DNA from: Chloranthus sessilifolius
Taxonomy: Eukaryota; Streptophyta; Magnoliopsida; Chloranthales; Chloranthaceae
Assembly: GCA_021018995.1 (NCBI GenBank)
Contig: CM037585.1
Coordinates: 127,624,831 to 127,688,830 of the forward strand
Direction of reading: 5' to 3'
DNA: 64,000 bases
Shown: positions 47,801 to 59,800 of the stretch, in pieces
Layout: each line of letters opens with the position of its first letter
Position numbering within the stretch: the stretch's first letter is position 1
The notes under the pieces: generated by a model
Seen by the model: only the letters and a program-made list of their open reading frames with translations
The model's database searches: none
What the model was told of the DNA's origin: nothing
Made by a program: the position numbers and the translations under genes

Positions 47801-50800
47801 CTCTGATTCCTGATATATGCTTTGATTTAAAGAGCATGTGACGAATCCCCCTGACGTGACAGGATATCCACAACCGGCACGGCGAGATATCCGTGTATCT
47901 GATTTTTAAATCCCCTTGCACAAGTTGCTCTCCTTTGAAGAGGCTTGATGCAAATATCTGAAATTGTTCATTGAACGACGATGATTGGGGTTACCCATCA
48001 ACACACATCTGGCTACCACGTGCTATATTCACGGGAGTTACTTAAGTATAGAATTTAAGTCATTAAATACTGTATGCATGCATCTGAAAACTCTGAGAAT
48101 GTAGTTTGTTTCTGATACTTCTGCATGTGATATCTGATCACTTGTCTGCATCTGTTCTGTTATGTCTGCACTCACTGATTTAATCATCTGTTCTGAGTTA
48201 TGTTCTGCAAACCATGTTTTACATTTTAGATGTAATTTACTTGAGTTTCTTCTATTGAGCTTAGATGGTTAGCTCACCCAGTTTTTATATAATAGGTTCT
48301 GAGGCTAGGGCTCTCAGCACGGAGAGTGATCCTGATTACCAGCCCGAGGTGGAGGCTGAGGCCGAAGAGGACACTGATACCCCTGCTGACGAGTTCTATC
48401 AGTAGCTAGGGTATTAGTTCTGTGTTTTGGGTTCTATATTTGTATTTTTGAATTATCTCTGTGCCTGGCAGCCACTTTTCTATATTTATTTATTGTAGAT
48501 GTTTATTTATAGCATTATACATTCTATAGGAACCACTATTGGGAACCATTGTTTTGAGTGATGGATGTCCATCACCAGTGGTTCTTCTTGGTTCCGTTTT
48601 GAGGATGTATATTCTTTTGATTTACATATATGTATTGCTTTATTCTTTTCTTTTATTTTAGAGCCTTATATGATAACTCGATTTGCCACTTTCGATAGTG
48701 TCTTCTCTAATTTCCGTTAGACGAGCAGACACTCTTTGGTTTGTTCCGGGGATCATCCAGAGTTATGATCCTGATGGCACAGGTTTCCGGGTGCAGAAAT
48801 CCGGGCTGTCACATTTTGGGCGGAATTTTGAACCATGGTTCAAATATCTACTCAATGATATGAACCTTTCTACACAGCCTCTAACTGTGACATCCATTAA
48901 GCTTGTATGAAATTCAACATGCAAACTAGAAAAAGAAATCAAGTTTCGCCCTTATTACTTGGATGCAAAAGACAGAGCATGAATGGGAATGAGAGCAGCC
49001 AAAAAGCCCCATACCAGTACATAACTAACAACACAGTGTTAACTCATTTACAGCTTGGAAAAAATAAATGTGAAAACTGTAAGAACAAACATGCATCAAA
49101 AACATTGAACACTAAGCAAATGTGGATAACAAAAATCCCAATCCAAAATCAATATCCAGCTGTAAAAGCTAGCATCAAAAACATTGAACACTAAGCAAAT
49201 GTGGATAACTAAAATCCCAATCCAAAATCAATGTCCAGCTGTAACATGCTAGCCAGTCTCTTTGACAATGATGTAATTCTCAAATGCATAGCATCACGCA
49301 TAAGGATGGGTGAACCCTATGGGAATCTCACATGCCAAAAATTGGCCTCAACTCAAATAGGCTAATATAGCATAAAGCATATCAGATTTTACAAGTGTTT
49401 GATAAAATAGGATTTAGATCAGGCAATATAGAAAACCAAATCCAAGTCACGTAAACAGTATGACCTCTATAAGTGGAATTTCCATGCCATTCATGTCGCT
49501 TTTTTGCTAAAGATCATAAAAAATCCAAAGAATACTATTCTATTTGATTATCAACCAATTAATAGATAAGTGTGTCATATATGCAAGAAACAAGCAAGCC
49601 ATTCATTGATTTTGGATAGAAAATTCTACAGTATATCAAAACATAAGCAAGAAACAAGAAAGCCATACATTGATTTTGAATAGAAAATTCTACAGCATAC
49701 AAAACCATATGCCAGAAAGGAAAAAAAAAAACTGACTTTACGTAATTCTTTGTGTATCAGATTACATGCAAGCCAATCTACATATAAATCACAGGATTTG
49801 TGTATGTGGAGATATTAATTGGCATTGGCATATGGTACACTGGATGAGATCAAATGTCTATAACAACAGTAGCATGCAAACTCATAATGACTCTGATCAA
49901 AGCTAAAAATTTCCACAAGAAGAATTCACTGCCACAATCTTGTCTTTATTGAGAAAAACGTACGTCAAGGTAAAAATCCATCCTGTAAGAGAAAATGGCA
50001 CTGATGATTGGATTATCGAAAATTATGGCCGAGTTGCTTAATAAAGCTACACAAATAATGGCATATATTCTAGTGGGTATTGGTATATCCATGTTCTCTG
50101 TTTTGAGGGGACGATCAAAATGTATGTCAACCATATCAATATTGTTTCATTTGTTTTTGCATTTTGTGAATTGCCCTCTTAGTCTTTAACTGAAATCAAT
50201 TAACTTCACAGTAAATGAGAGCTTTTGCTAGTAAAAATCTTGTCAATAATCAACCATGTACGTACTAGTTTCCATTTCCGCCTAACGCATTTGATGAATG
50301 CTTTGAATTATGAACAAACAAATAAATGAAAGAATGTTGGGCATTTTATTCAAGACTGATTAATTTGCAAGCAAGACACGCTTCCAATATGATCAATAAA
50401 AATATTATAAACTACACAAAAAAAGAGAAATAACGATAGGAACGAAACATTGCAACCATTATCAACCACAGTGGACATTAAGAACCTTCAGGCACTTCAA
50501 ATATGAAATATGCATAACCATTGCCCCTGGGATTATTCGGATGTTAAGAGGCTTGGACACTTAGGTTATCAGAAAAAAAAAATTGCATAAACATGGTCCA
50601 TTCTTTTCACTAAAACTAAAAAATTAAAATAATGACAGCCATGCCATAAACAGTACCTGCACTATCCAATCAACACCCGGAATGTCAAGTCCCCGTGCTG
50701 CTACATCAGTACATAGAAGAATACCACTTGAAAGGGCTGTAAAAGAAGCCAATGCTTTCTCCCTGGCAATCTACAGAATGATCAAAAGCATGCATAATTT

Positions 50801-53800
50801 AGTATGTCTTGTACATAGATAACTGGAAAGACCTGTTTGATGGGCTAGCTAGTGTTGATGTAAATTCAAATAAACATGTATTAATTTACTTGCTTCATTC
50901 TCCCATGAAGAGGAATCAGAGGGCATCCTTTAAGAACCACAAGCTGTGGAAGAACAACTCCCCAATAATCGACACAAGCACATGTCATAAAGTAACTGCA
51001 ATCGTAACAAAAACAGAGGATCAAAATTATGGTCCATCTTCTACTCCAAAGCCACATCATTTCAACTTTATGTTCTTTATATGTGCATGAAAGACAAACA
51101 ACCAGAAAATCTAATTGGCTTGTCATGCATAACATACATGATGATCTTTTTCGACAGGTTCTTTGATAAGAAGTTGACAAGATGTGATGGCTTCTTTTCT
51201 GCTTCACATTCCATATACTGAAATAATGCAGAAAAAAAAATATTATATTAAATTGCAGATGACAACAACTGCTCAAAATATCATTTGCGGAAGACATGTT
51301 ATGTTGATAACAAGAAAAAAACCTTGTGATCACTAATATAATAAAAATAGATATACTGTTCGATGAGTATGACTGAAATCTAAAATATAGAAAATAATAC
51401 ACAAAGGAAGTCGAACTCGAGGCACGTAATCGCTTTCTAATGCGTTATTTTCTCCTAATCAAGTACCAACTTAAGTTTGCAACATGGCACCAGCAAGTTG
51501 TCTCCAAGATACAATGAGTCCAACCCTTACTCATGATTCGTGTCTTGCAAAGACAGAATTTCCTAGATAATTCCCTAAGAGAAAGCTTGTAAAAAATGTA
51601 TATTTAACTTGTATGCTACAGACTGTAATTATTGCTATCTAAGATCTCAGCTCACATATCTCATTTATACATCCTTAAGTGGTTGTTCAAACAGTCGCTA
51701 TGTAGGTTTTTTCAAGTCATATTTTAGATAGCTCAGGTCATTAGGATCATCACATCAGTCTATACTCAATCCAACAGGCCAATGGTCATTCAAATAGGAA
51801 CAACTCTGCATCCCAACAGTTTCATTTTCAATGGTAAAGATGAATCAGATCAACGGCTTTCATAAATCCAAAGGTACAGATGAACAGTCATGCCCTCTAG
51901 TTTCATGTCCACTACTTACATACTAGAGTCGTCGTGTTCCAGCATACCGTCCCAGTTGACACACTAGTCGAACTGCCTAGTTGGAACCTTCGTCGAACAG
52001 TCACCCCAATGGTTCGGCCATATTCGAATCCGTTGAACCAACAGTTCACTAGCTGATCAGTCACGATGGCTATAACCTATTCAAGTGAACTAGTGTTTGG
52101 ATCGACACATTTGAACCTCTATTTGAATATCTAACATAGTTCGAACCTATTTGAACCGCTATGGTTTGAACCCATTCGAACAACCAACAATTCAAACTAT
52201 TTGACCAACTATGGATTGAATCTATTCGAACCGCCCTGGTTTATATCATCAAACCAGCCCAGTGGTATCATGGGTCACACTCATTAGAGCTTTGTTTGGC
52301 CAATCATTGTTCAAACCATCAAACCAACCCAATGACAGCCATGATTCGAACACATTTGAATTCAAACTAACAACTGGCAAATAAGAAAGTGCTCATCAGC
52401 TCCTCGTGACAATGCGTAATGAGAAGCACAAAATGTATCTCAAGAACCAATGCACACTTCCCACACCCACGTGCATGTGCATGATCACGACGGCTTCAGG
52501 GCAAAGCATTCTTAGCTCTCCTCAAGAGAAACTAAGAACAAGAGGTGTCAGGCATTAAATATGCTAAATAATTTTTTTAGCTCTTTCCAATGTGGGACTA
52601 AATTTGTTTATAGTGAAACAAGTAGCATTAAATTTAAAACTTAAGATTCCCTGCAAATTATTTTTAGCATATAAAATATTTAACTACCAATTAACTACCA
52701 CGAACCCAAGAGAGTAAACCAAGGAAAGAGAACAAAGGCTTTCAGTTTTTGTTGAAACTATATTATATAATATATGTATAATATATAAAAACAGAGATAA
52801 ATATAACAATCCCCCACTAGTTTCAAATAAAAATACAAAAGGAAGGTACCAAGAATATCTCCTTACCCCAAGAGATATCTTATCTGTTTGAATTCCCAGT
52901 TAGTGTACTTATCAAAGCTTTATCAGGATGCACAGAGACCTTGGTCCTGAACTGAGGACCCTATACGACAACAAGACCAGATAAATAACACATATATTCC
53001 CTCACGATCGAGTTATCTATTAAACACTTCTACGGCTTTTTGTTAAAAAAACAGCACGATGAGGATGAAGTATATCACCCCTCGAAAGTTCAGAACTATA
53101 AGGAACTGGAAACTGTAACATCTCCATAATAAGATGGCAACATACCTTACCAAATAAAATAAGTTACAAAACTTCAAATATAACAAGAATCAAGTATTAC
53201 GATTATCCAAATTAGCCATTAAGCAGCAAAGGCAGAAGCCCAAACAAATGGGGTATCTGTAGCTCCAAAGACCAAATTCGCAAATATAAAGTTCAGAAAA
53301 CACAGCCATATACCTCAATATGAAGCCCCAATGGTGTTCTGGAAGAAGTTAATTCTTTTGAGGATGCTAGTTCACCTTGCGGTTTGATTTCTGTCCGAAC
53401 TTCAACCCTTACAGGATTTCTCAATCCTGCCCTCGAAAGCTCTTCAACTGCCTCAGTTTGAGTGGCTGAGAAAAGACCAGTTCTACGTAGTTTTGGTAAA
53501 TGAGATATTATTGAAGTTATCTGCTTCTGAAATCCCATATCCAAGAGCCTATCGGCCTCATCTAAGATCAAAATCTGCTTCAACCCAAAAAATCAGAATT
53601 CAATAAGAACCCAATCCATAAAACTGAAAATAGGATTTTAAACAGAGAGAGAGAGAAGGAAGGGTTTGAGCCTTCATCGTCGGATCCAGGACTGGATGGC
53701 GATGGAAGGTGGTTCTCTCACCAGCAAAAAAAGGTAGAACATACTGGGGCCTCCTGCACTAATGGGTCCCACCTCTCATCACTGTTTAGTCAAAATCAAA

Positions 53801-56800
53801 AGGTCCTAATTACCAAAGATTGATAAGTTTATATTTGAACCAATACTCAAGTTTTTCCAATTTTAAGAATTCTCCAATGTAGTCAAAATGGTTGACATAC
53901 GTTTCAAATATTAATATGTGGTAGATGTATGGCTCTTAGGTATCCCAAGAGTATTTTAAAGTTCTCCTTTTAAAACTTTAAGTTTTGTCCTACGCATCTA
54001 TATTTAGTTTCAGACTGATTAGCTTAAAAAATTAAACCAGCGTGTAGGGGTGCAAATTAAAACCGAAAACTGAGTCTTCCGAACCGGACCAAAACCGACT
54101 GAAAACCAACACAGAACCGAACCGGTTCAGCCCAGTTAGGTTTCGGTTTTGGTAGCTGAAAACCGAAAACTGGCCGGGTAGGGTGAGAAAACAAACCAAA
54201 AATCGAAAAATTTTAAAAATCAAAACTCTTACTTCAAAAAAGGAAAAATAAAATATGAAGAAAAATCGAAAACCGAACCGTACTGACCGATATTGGATCG
54301 GTTCGTTTCGGTTTAGGGGGGTGGGAAGTTCGGTTAACCGAAACGTTTCGGGTTCGGTATAGCAGGAACCGACCCAAAAACCGAAATTTCAGTTTCAATT
54401 CGGTTGACCAAAACTGAAACGTTTTGGATTCAGTAGAGCAGAAACAGTCCCGAAAACCGAAGTTTCAGTTCGGCTACTCGAATTTACACCCCTACCAACA
54501 TCTATGCTTTTAAATCTTCTATTTGTTTTTGGCTTTTGAATCTCCTATTTGTTCATGTGCAGCAGCCCCTAGAATGGTGTGTGAGAGATTGGCTGCGATG
54601 GAACTGGAAACGTACTTTGCAGTATGCATAAGCATGTCACTTATGAGTTGCATTATTCAAGCGTGGACTCAAGCTGATCATGGTTAAATGACTTGCCAAG
54701 TTGTGGTGAACTAACATCAGTTAGAGAAATAAGTCAAAAGCTTAACTGAGCTACAAACTGTGGTTTGGTGGGTCGTGTCTACCTAAATACCTTGCTTGGG
54801 AACTGCTCTTCTAGGCTCCTTTGAAGTATTTCATAAGATTATAGGAAGTTGTAGCATATATAGTCTTGCTAACTCCCATGTGACTTAGTTTGGTGGCTAA
54901 GTTAAATGGCACATGTAAGGCTAAATCAAGCATTACGAATTACATGTTGCAACCTGAAAACAGAGACTGAAAAGCCTAATAAAAGAGAGAAGAAAAGGAG
55001 GAAAACCGGAGAGAAATAGAAGCAAACTGAAGATATAAAGAAGCAGCTTTACTTGACTCATAGGATACCTCCCTTTTCTTCTTTAATTTTCTTTGTAGAA
55101 GGTTTCCGTGATCAGACTATTGAATCTAAGAGCTTCCTTCTATTGAGAAATACACAAATGAAGTTACTAAGATTCTAGATTGTGTCTCTACAAGGGGAAT
55201 TCCTAGAGGAAATCCTAGAACCTAGAAGTTTATTTTTAGATCAATTGGTATCATAGTAGGTTTAGCAATGGAATCTTTGAGCTCTCTTAGACATGTCCAT
55301 GAAGATTAAAATGAAATGAAAAATGGGCGAGGTGCTCACAAAAGATATGCAAAATGCATCGCTCCCCCCATGATCTGAAAAGGCAGATCAATAGACTAAC
55401 ACCAGCCATGTAGACAACAGACGCAAACTCATGGAAAGTGGCAGGAAACGGTGTCAAGATTGAATTCAAATGTTGCGAGCTACGAACAACTCCGAACACA
55501 GATCAAAATTTTGCCTGATTCACTTATCATTACTAGGGTCAGAAGACCAATGTTAAAGATCACTAGAATCTCTCTTATCGAAATCAGATGGACCAAAAGA
55601 TGACAAAAAAAAAATCATTGAGAAATGAAGTTTGTGCCTAAGGTCAAGTCAACTAAGATTAGTATGAACATGGTAGAGGATGCAACTAAGGAAATGATTG
55701 AGGATGTAGGCAAGGGCATGATTGACAATATGATGGAACACATGGCCAACAGCCCGAGGATGAGATTCAAAATGCAGTTGCACTAGAAATAAATTGAATT
55801 AAAAATTATTAAAAATATATATCATGTCCTAACAATCAAACGGACGAAAAAATACTCATTAACAGGCATGAGAATGTCAAGAAATGGTGAAAATATACTG
55901 CTAGAAGATGGAATGAAGATCTAAAAATTAGAACTGAAGTGTTATCATACAAATAGCCCAATCTAATTCATCGAAGTCGAGTTCTTTTCCAAAGATCATA
56001 AATTTGGATCATGGTAATTGATTGACTCGATTCAAAGCCTCTGGACATCTACATTTCAATGTGCTCACTTGTGACTCACTTGTGGCATCCACTATATTGC
56101 CAAAATAAACAATAAACAAACAAAATGGGAAAGAAAAAGTAAACGAAAAATAGATACAATTACATGCAAACACAGTGGCACCAGCCCCCAGCCCACCACT
56201 CACCGCCATATACAATGAACCTACTTTCTCATAGGATATCTCAGTAAAGTGGAAAGCCGAGGCTGCTTCATTGGAAAATTGGTCAGACCTGTAGCTGCCT
56301 TCCCCGTGTATATGAGAGCACAAGCACTCATCTAGCTAACTGAGAATACAACTCATCTCTTGGAATCTAGTAATACAACCCCATGGAGGAACAACTCTGC
56401 ATTAGATCCCTTAAATAACCAAGGAGGAGTATCCCTCAATCCATAATCTAGAACCCTAGAACCGTCCCCCCCCCCCCCCCCCCCGCCAAGTCCACGGTTT
56501 GATCTTCAGATTTGTCTTTAGAAATTTTCTTGAACTAATTCTTTTAGGGATCCCTTTTTGGAAAATTTAGTGTTAAAATTGGATAAGAGATTAGTTTGAT
56601 TTACTTTTATATCAAGGTACTTCAATAAGTTACTTTTGTAAATACAGGCTTAAGAATTAAAAAACCATTATACATTGTTGTCACAAGTATTTAGAATTAC
56701 GTTTTGTTTAGACTTGAACAACGAAACTATTGCCCTTTAAGTGTTGCTCTTGTGGAAGTCATGAAAAGAATTTCCAGACCATAGATCATCCTATATGATT

Positions 56801-59800
56801 TTGGGGTTTTATCTGCAAAGCCCTTGTAGAAGCTTTGGGGCATAGTGGCAAAGGCCCTGTTTGGCAATCCTCTTCCACAAAGCACTTTCTAAGAGAGAAA
56901 ATGTTGGGTGAGAAGCACATTTCAGCTAGAGGTACATTTCACCTAAAGACATGACTAGGGCTGTCAACGGGTCGGGTTTCAGCCCGGGCCCGGCCTGGAC
57001 CGGATGGGCCGGGTTCGGGCCTATATTTTTTTAAAATTTTCATAAACGGGCCGGGCCGGGCTAAGCCCGAATATAAACCGTTCGGGTTCGGGCCTTGACA
57101 TATGACATAAACGGGCTCTAATATATCTTAAACTAAACGGGCCAGTAAGCCCGGCCCGAAACCGACCCGTTCATAAGTACCCTTTTAACCCCTCTCATTA
57201 CCGTTCAACGGATAGATGGGGGGTTAAAAGGGTAATTTCCCTAGATTTTGGCCTATAAAAGAACAAATTAGGGTTTTTAACCCTCATTTCATTTCAGTTT
57301 CAAAGCTCCTCCTCCATCTCGACAGCGGCCCTTCTTCTCCATCTCGACCGACGACTCTCACCCTGCTCACTGCTCACAACGGTTCACGGGTTCAGTTGGT
57401 TCTCCATCTCCAAGGCTTCATATTCTTCTCCATCTCGAGTTCTCGACGGTTGGTTCAGCAGCCCTTGCAGCCGGCTGCTGGCACCACTGCAGCCCAAAAT
57501 ACCTCTCTCTCTACGGCTCTACCTAGCCCAACCCTCTCTGGCTCTCTCTCTCTACCAGGCCCAACCTCTCTCTTTCTCTCTCTCTACCCAGCCCAACCCT
57601 CTCTCTCTCTACCAGACTACTAGGCCCAACCTCTCTCTCTCTACCCAGCCCAACCCTCTCTCTCTCTACCAGAATACCAATCCCAATTTCTCTCTCTCTA
57701 CTCAAATTTGGTGCTAATTCTCTGCCAGTGACCCAATCCCAACCTCTCTCTCTCTCTACCCAAGCTACCCAGCCTAACCTTCTCTATTTAGCTCTCACAA
57801 AGTACATAGCTCCTTGGCTTTCTTGAAGAGGTTGTCTCTTCTTTTATAAAAAGAAGCTTGTCTCTGAGTTGGGTTTTCATTTTTCAATCCTCTTTAACTC
57901 CCTCTTTCCACTCCTCATCTCTTCTCTACTACTCTAAAAGCCAACCCAACCCCAAACCAACTCCAACAGAACTCTACAACTTATAAAGCTGAAACCTTTC
58001 ATACATGTAAATAGTAATAGCCCCTACCACCTTTTATAAAAGTAGCTAGTAACACATGTCAACAGCATAATTTTCTGAAAGATTTAGCTTTGCCGGATAT
58101 CAAGGTGGAGTACAAATAGTTTCCAATCCCGAGATCCGTGAGCGTCAACTTTTCAAGGAAGGAAATAGTCGTTTGTAGTTCTCTCTCTACCAGTCGGTTC
58201 AATCCCAACCCCCCCCCCCTCTCTCTCTCTACCCAGCCCAAGTGCACAACCGACCAACCCTCTATCCATTATTCCATTTTCACTTCTCAGCCGACAGCCA
58301 GTCCCAACTCCCAAATCCCAATCTCTCTCTCTACCCAGCCCAACCCTCTATCTCTGCCGCCTTGCGCGGTTGCGCCTTGACGCCGATCTGATTAGGGTTT
58401 CTTCGTCGCCGTCGGTGATCTAATTGGGCCACGCACCACCACGACGCCACCAGCACGCCGCGCACCACCACCAACACCATTAGTCCACCACCGGCTCTGC
58501 CATTCCCCCAATAAGCAATAAGTTTTATTTTTAATTTTAATTTTAATTTTATTATTTTATTAGTTTAAAATGTTGTATTGATGTGGTATGCTGCAATTAG
58601 TGATTAAATTTTTTTTTTTTTAAATCAGTTATTAATTTAAAATCAGTGTTTAATTTTTTATTTAAACTCTGATTATCTGATTATCTATTTATCTGCCAAT
58701 AGTGAATTAGTGATTAAACTTTGATTATCTGATTATCTGCCAATAGTGATTAAACTCTGATTAATTTAAACTCTGATTATCTGCCAAATGCCAATAGTGA
58801 TTATCTGATTATAATTTATCTGCCAATAGTGATTATCTGATTTTTTATTTAAACTCTGCAATTAGTGTTTAATTTAAAATATGATTATCTGCCAATAGTG
58901 ATTAATTTAAACTTCTGCAATCTGTCAATAGTGGTTAAATTTTTTTTAAGAAAAAATCAGTTATTAGTTTAAATTCAGTAATTAATTTTTCATTTAAAAT
59001 TCTGCAATTGATGTGGTATTAAAGTGATTAGTTTAATATTTGATTATATTTAAATATGTCGTATCTAAAAAAATTATTTGAATTATATTTGCCATATGTC
59101 AAATCCCTTTGATCTATTTGAGGATTGTGGCATCGTGGAGATAGTGGCAGCGAACGATGATGTTGATATCATTAGCAGTCCTCCTCTTCAAGGAAATCCA
59201 TCACCGACAGGTGGTGTGGGTCCCTCTACCTCTACAATGCCTATTGATCCAACAATTCTTGCATCTTCTACAGTAAGCCCTTAAGCCCTCTACCTTCATA
59301 ATGCCCTGATCGTAAAAAAAGTAGAAAGGCATCTAGTGCCTGGCAGTATTTTAACGAAGTGACGGTTGACGGAGTCCTCAAAGCGGAATGTAAGCTTTGT
59401 AAGGAACTTTTAGGTGGTGATAGTGGAAATAATGGAACTAGTCATTTAAAAAGACACGCCGAAATTAATTGTCCAAAAATAAAAGGAGTTAATAATGATA
59501 ATAAACAACAGCACTTGTGTGTGGATGGAAAAGGAGTTGGTAACTCTAAGTTTGACCCAATGAAATGTCGTGAGCTAGTTGCTCGGATGATAATTTTGCA
59601 TGAATTACCATTTAAATTTGTTAGTCACGTAGGGTTTATTGACTTACTTCAAGGTCTACAACCCAAATTTAAAATGGTTTCTAGTAACACGGTTAAAAAA
59701 AATTATTTTGATGTCTATAAAAAAGATAGAGTAAAATTATATGACTTATTTCATAAAATATCAGGAAGGATTAGCTTCACTTCGGATATTTGGACTTCTA

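Larger units (their letters stand above)
35890..48813 (+). mobile_element. Ty3/Gypsy chromovirus element B (Tekay/Del-like), nearly full length, 12.9 kb
   Basis: Perfect 5-bp target duplication ttttg (35885-35889 and 48814-48818). The LTRs begin TGTAAC and end CA. A primer-binding site similar to the complement of initiator Met tRNA (tggtatcgagcc, 38458) follows the 5' LTR. A purine tract (aagggggggagaa, 46089-46101) precedes the 3' LTR. Internal order is gag, protease, RT, RNase H, integrase, chromodomain, additional ORF. Stops, frameshifts and an altered RT active site make it inactive. It sits antisense to the host gene in the 21.9-kb intron. Confidence 0.95.

Noticed and set aside
49946-50189. 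Overlapping ORFs on both strands
   Set aside because: No recognisable domain on either strand; probably chance in an intron.
56009-56323. Minus-strand ORF with a hydrophobic stretch
   Set aside because: No signal of a known family and no start or splice context.
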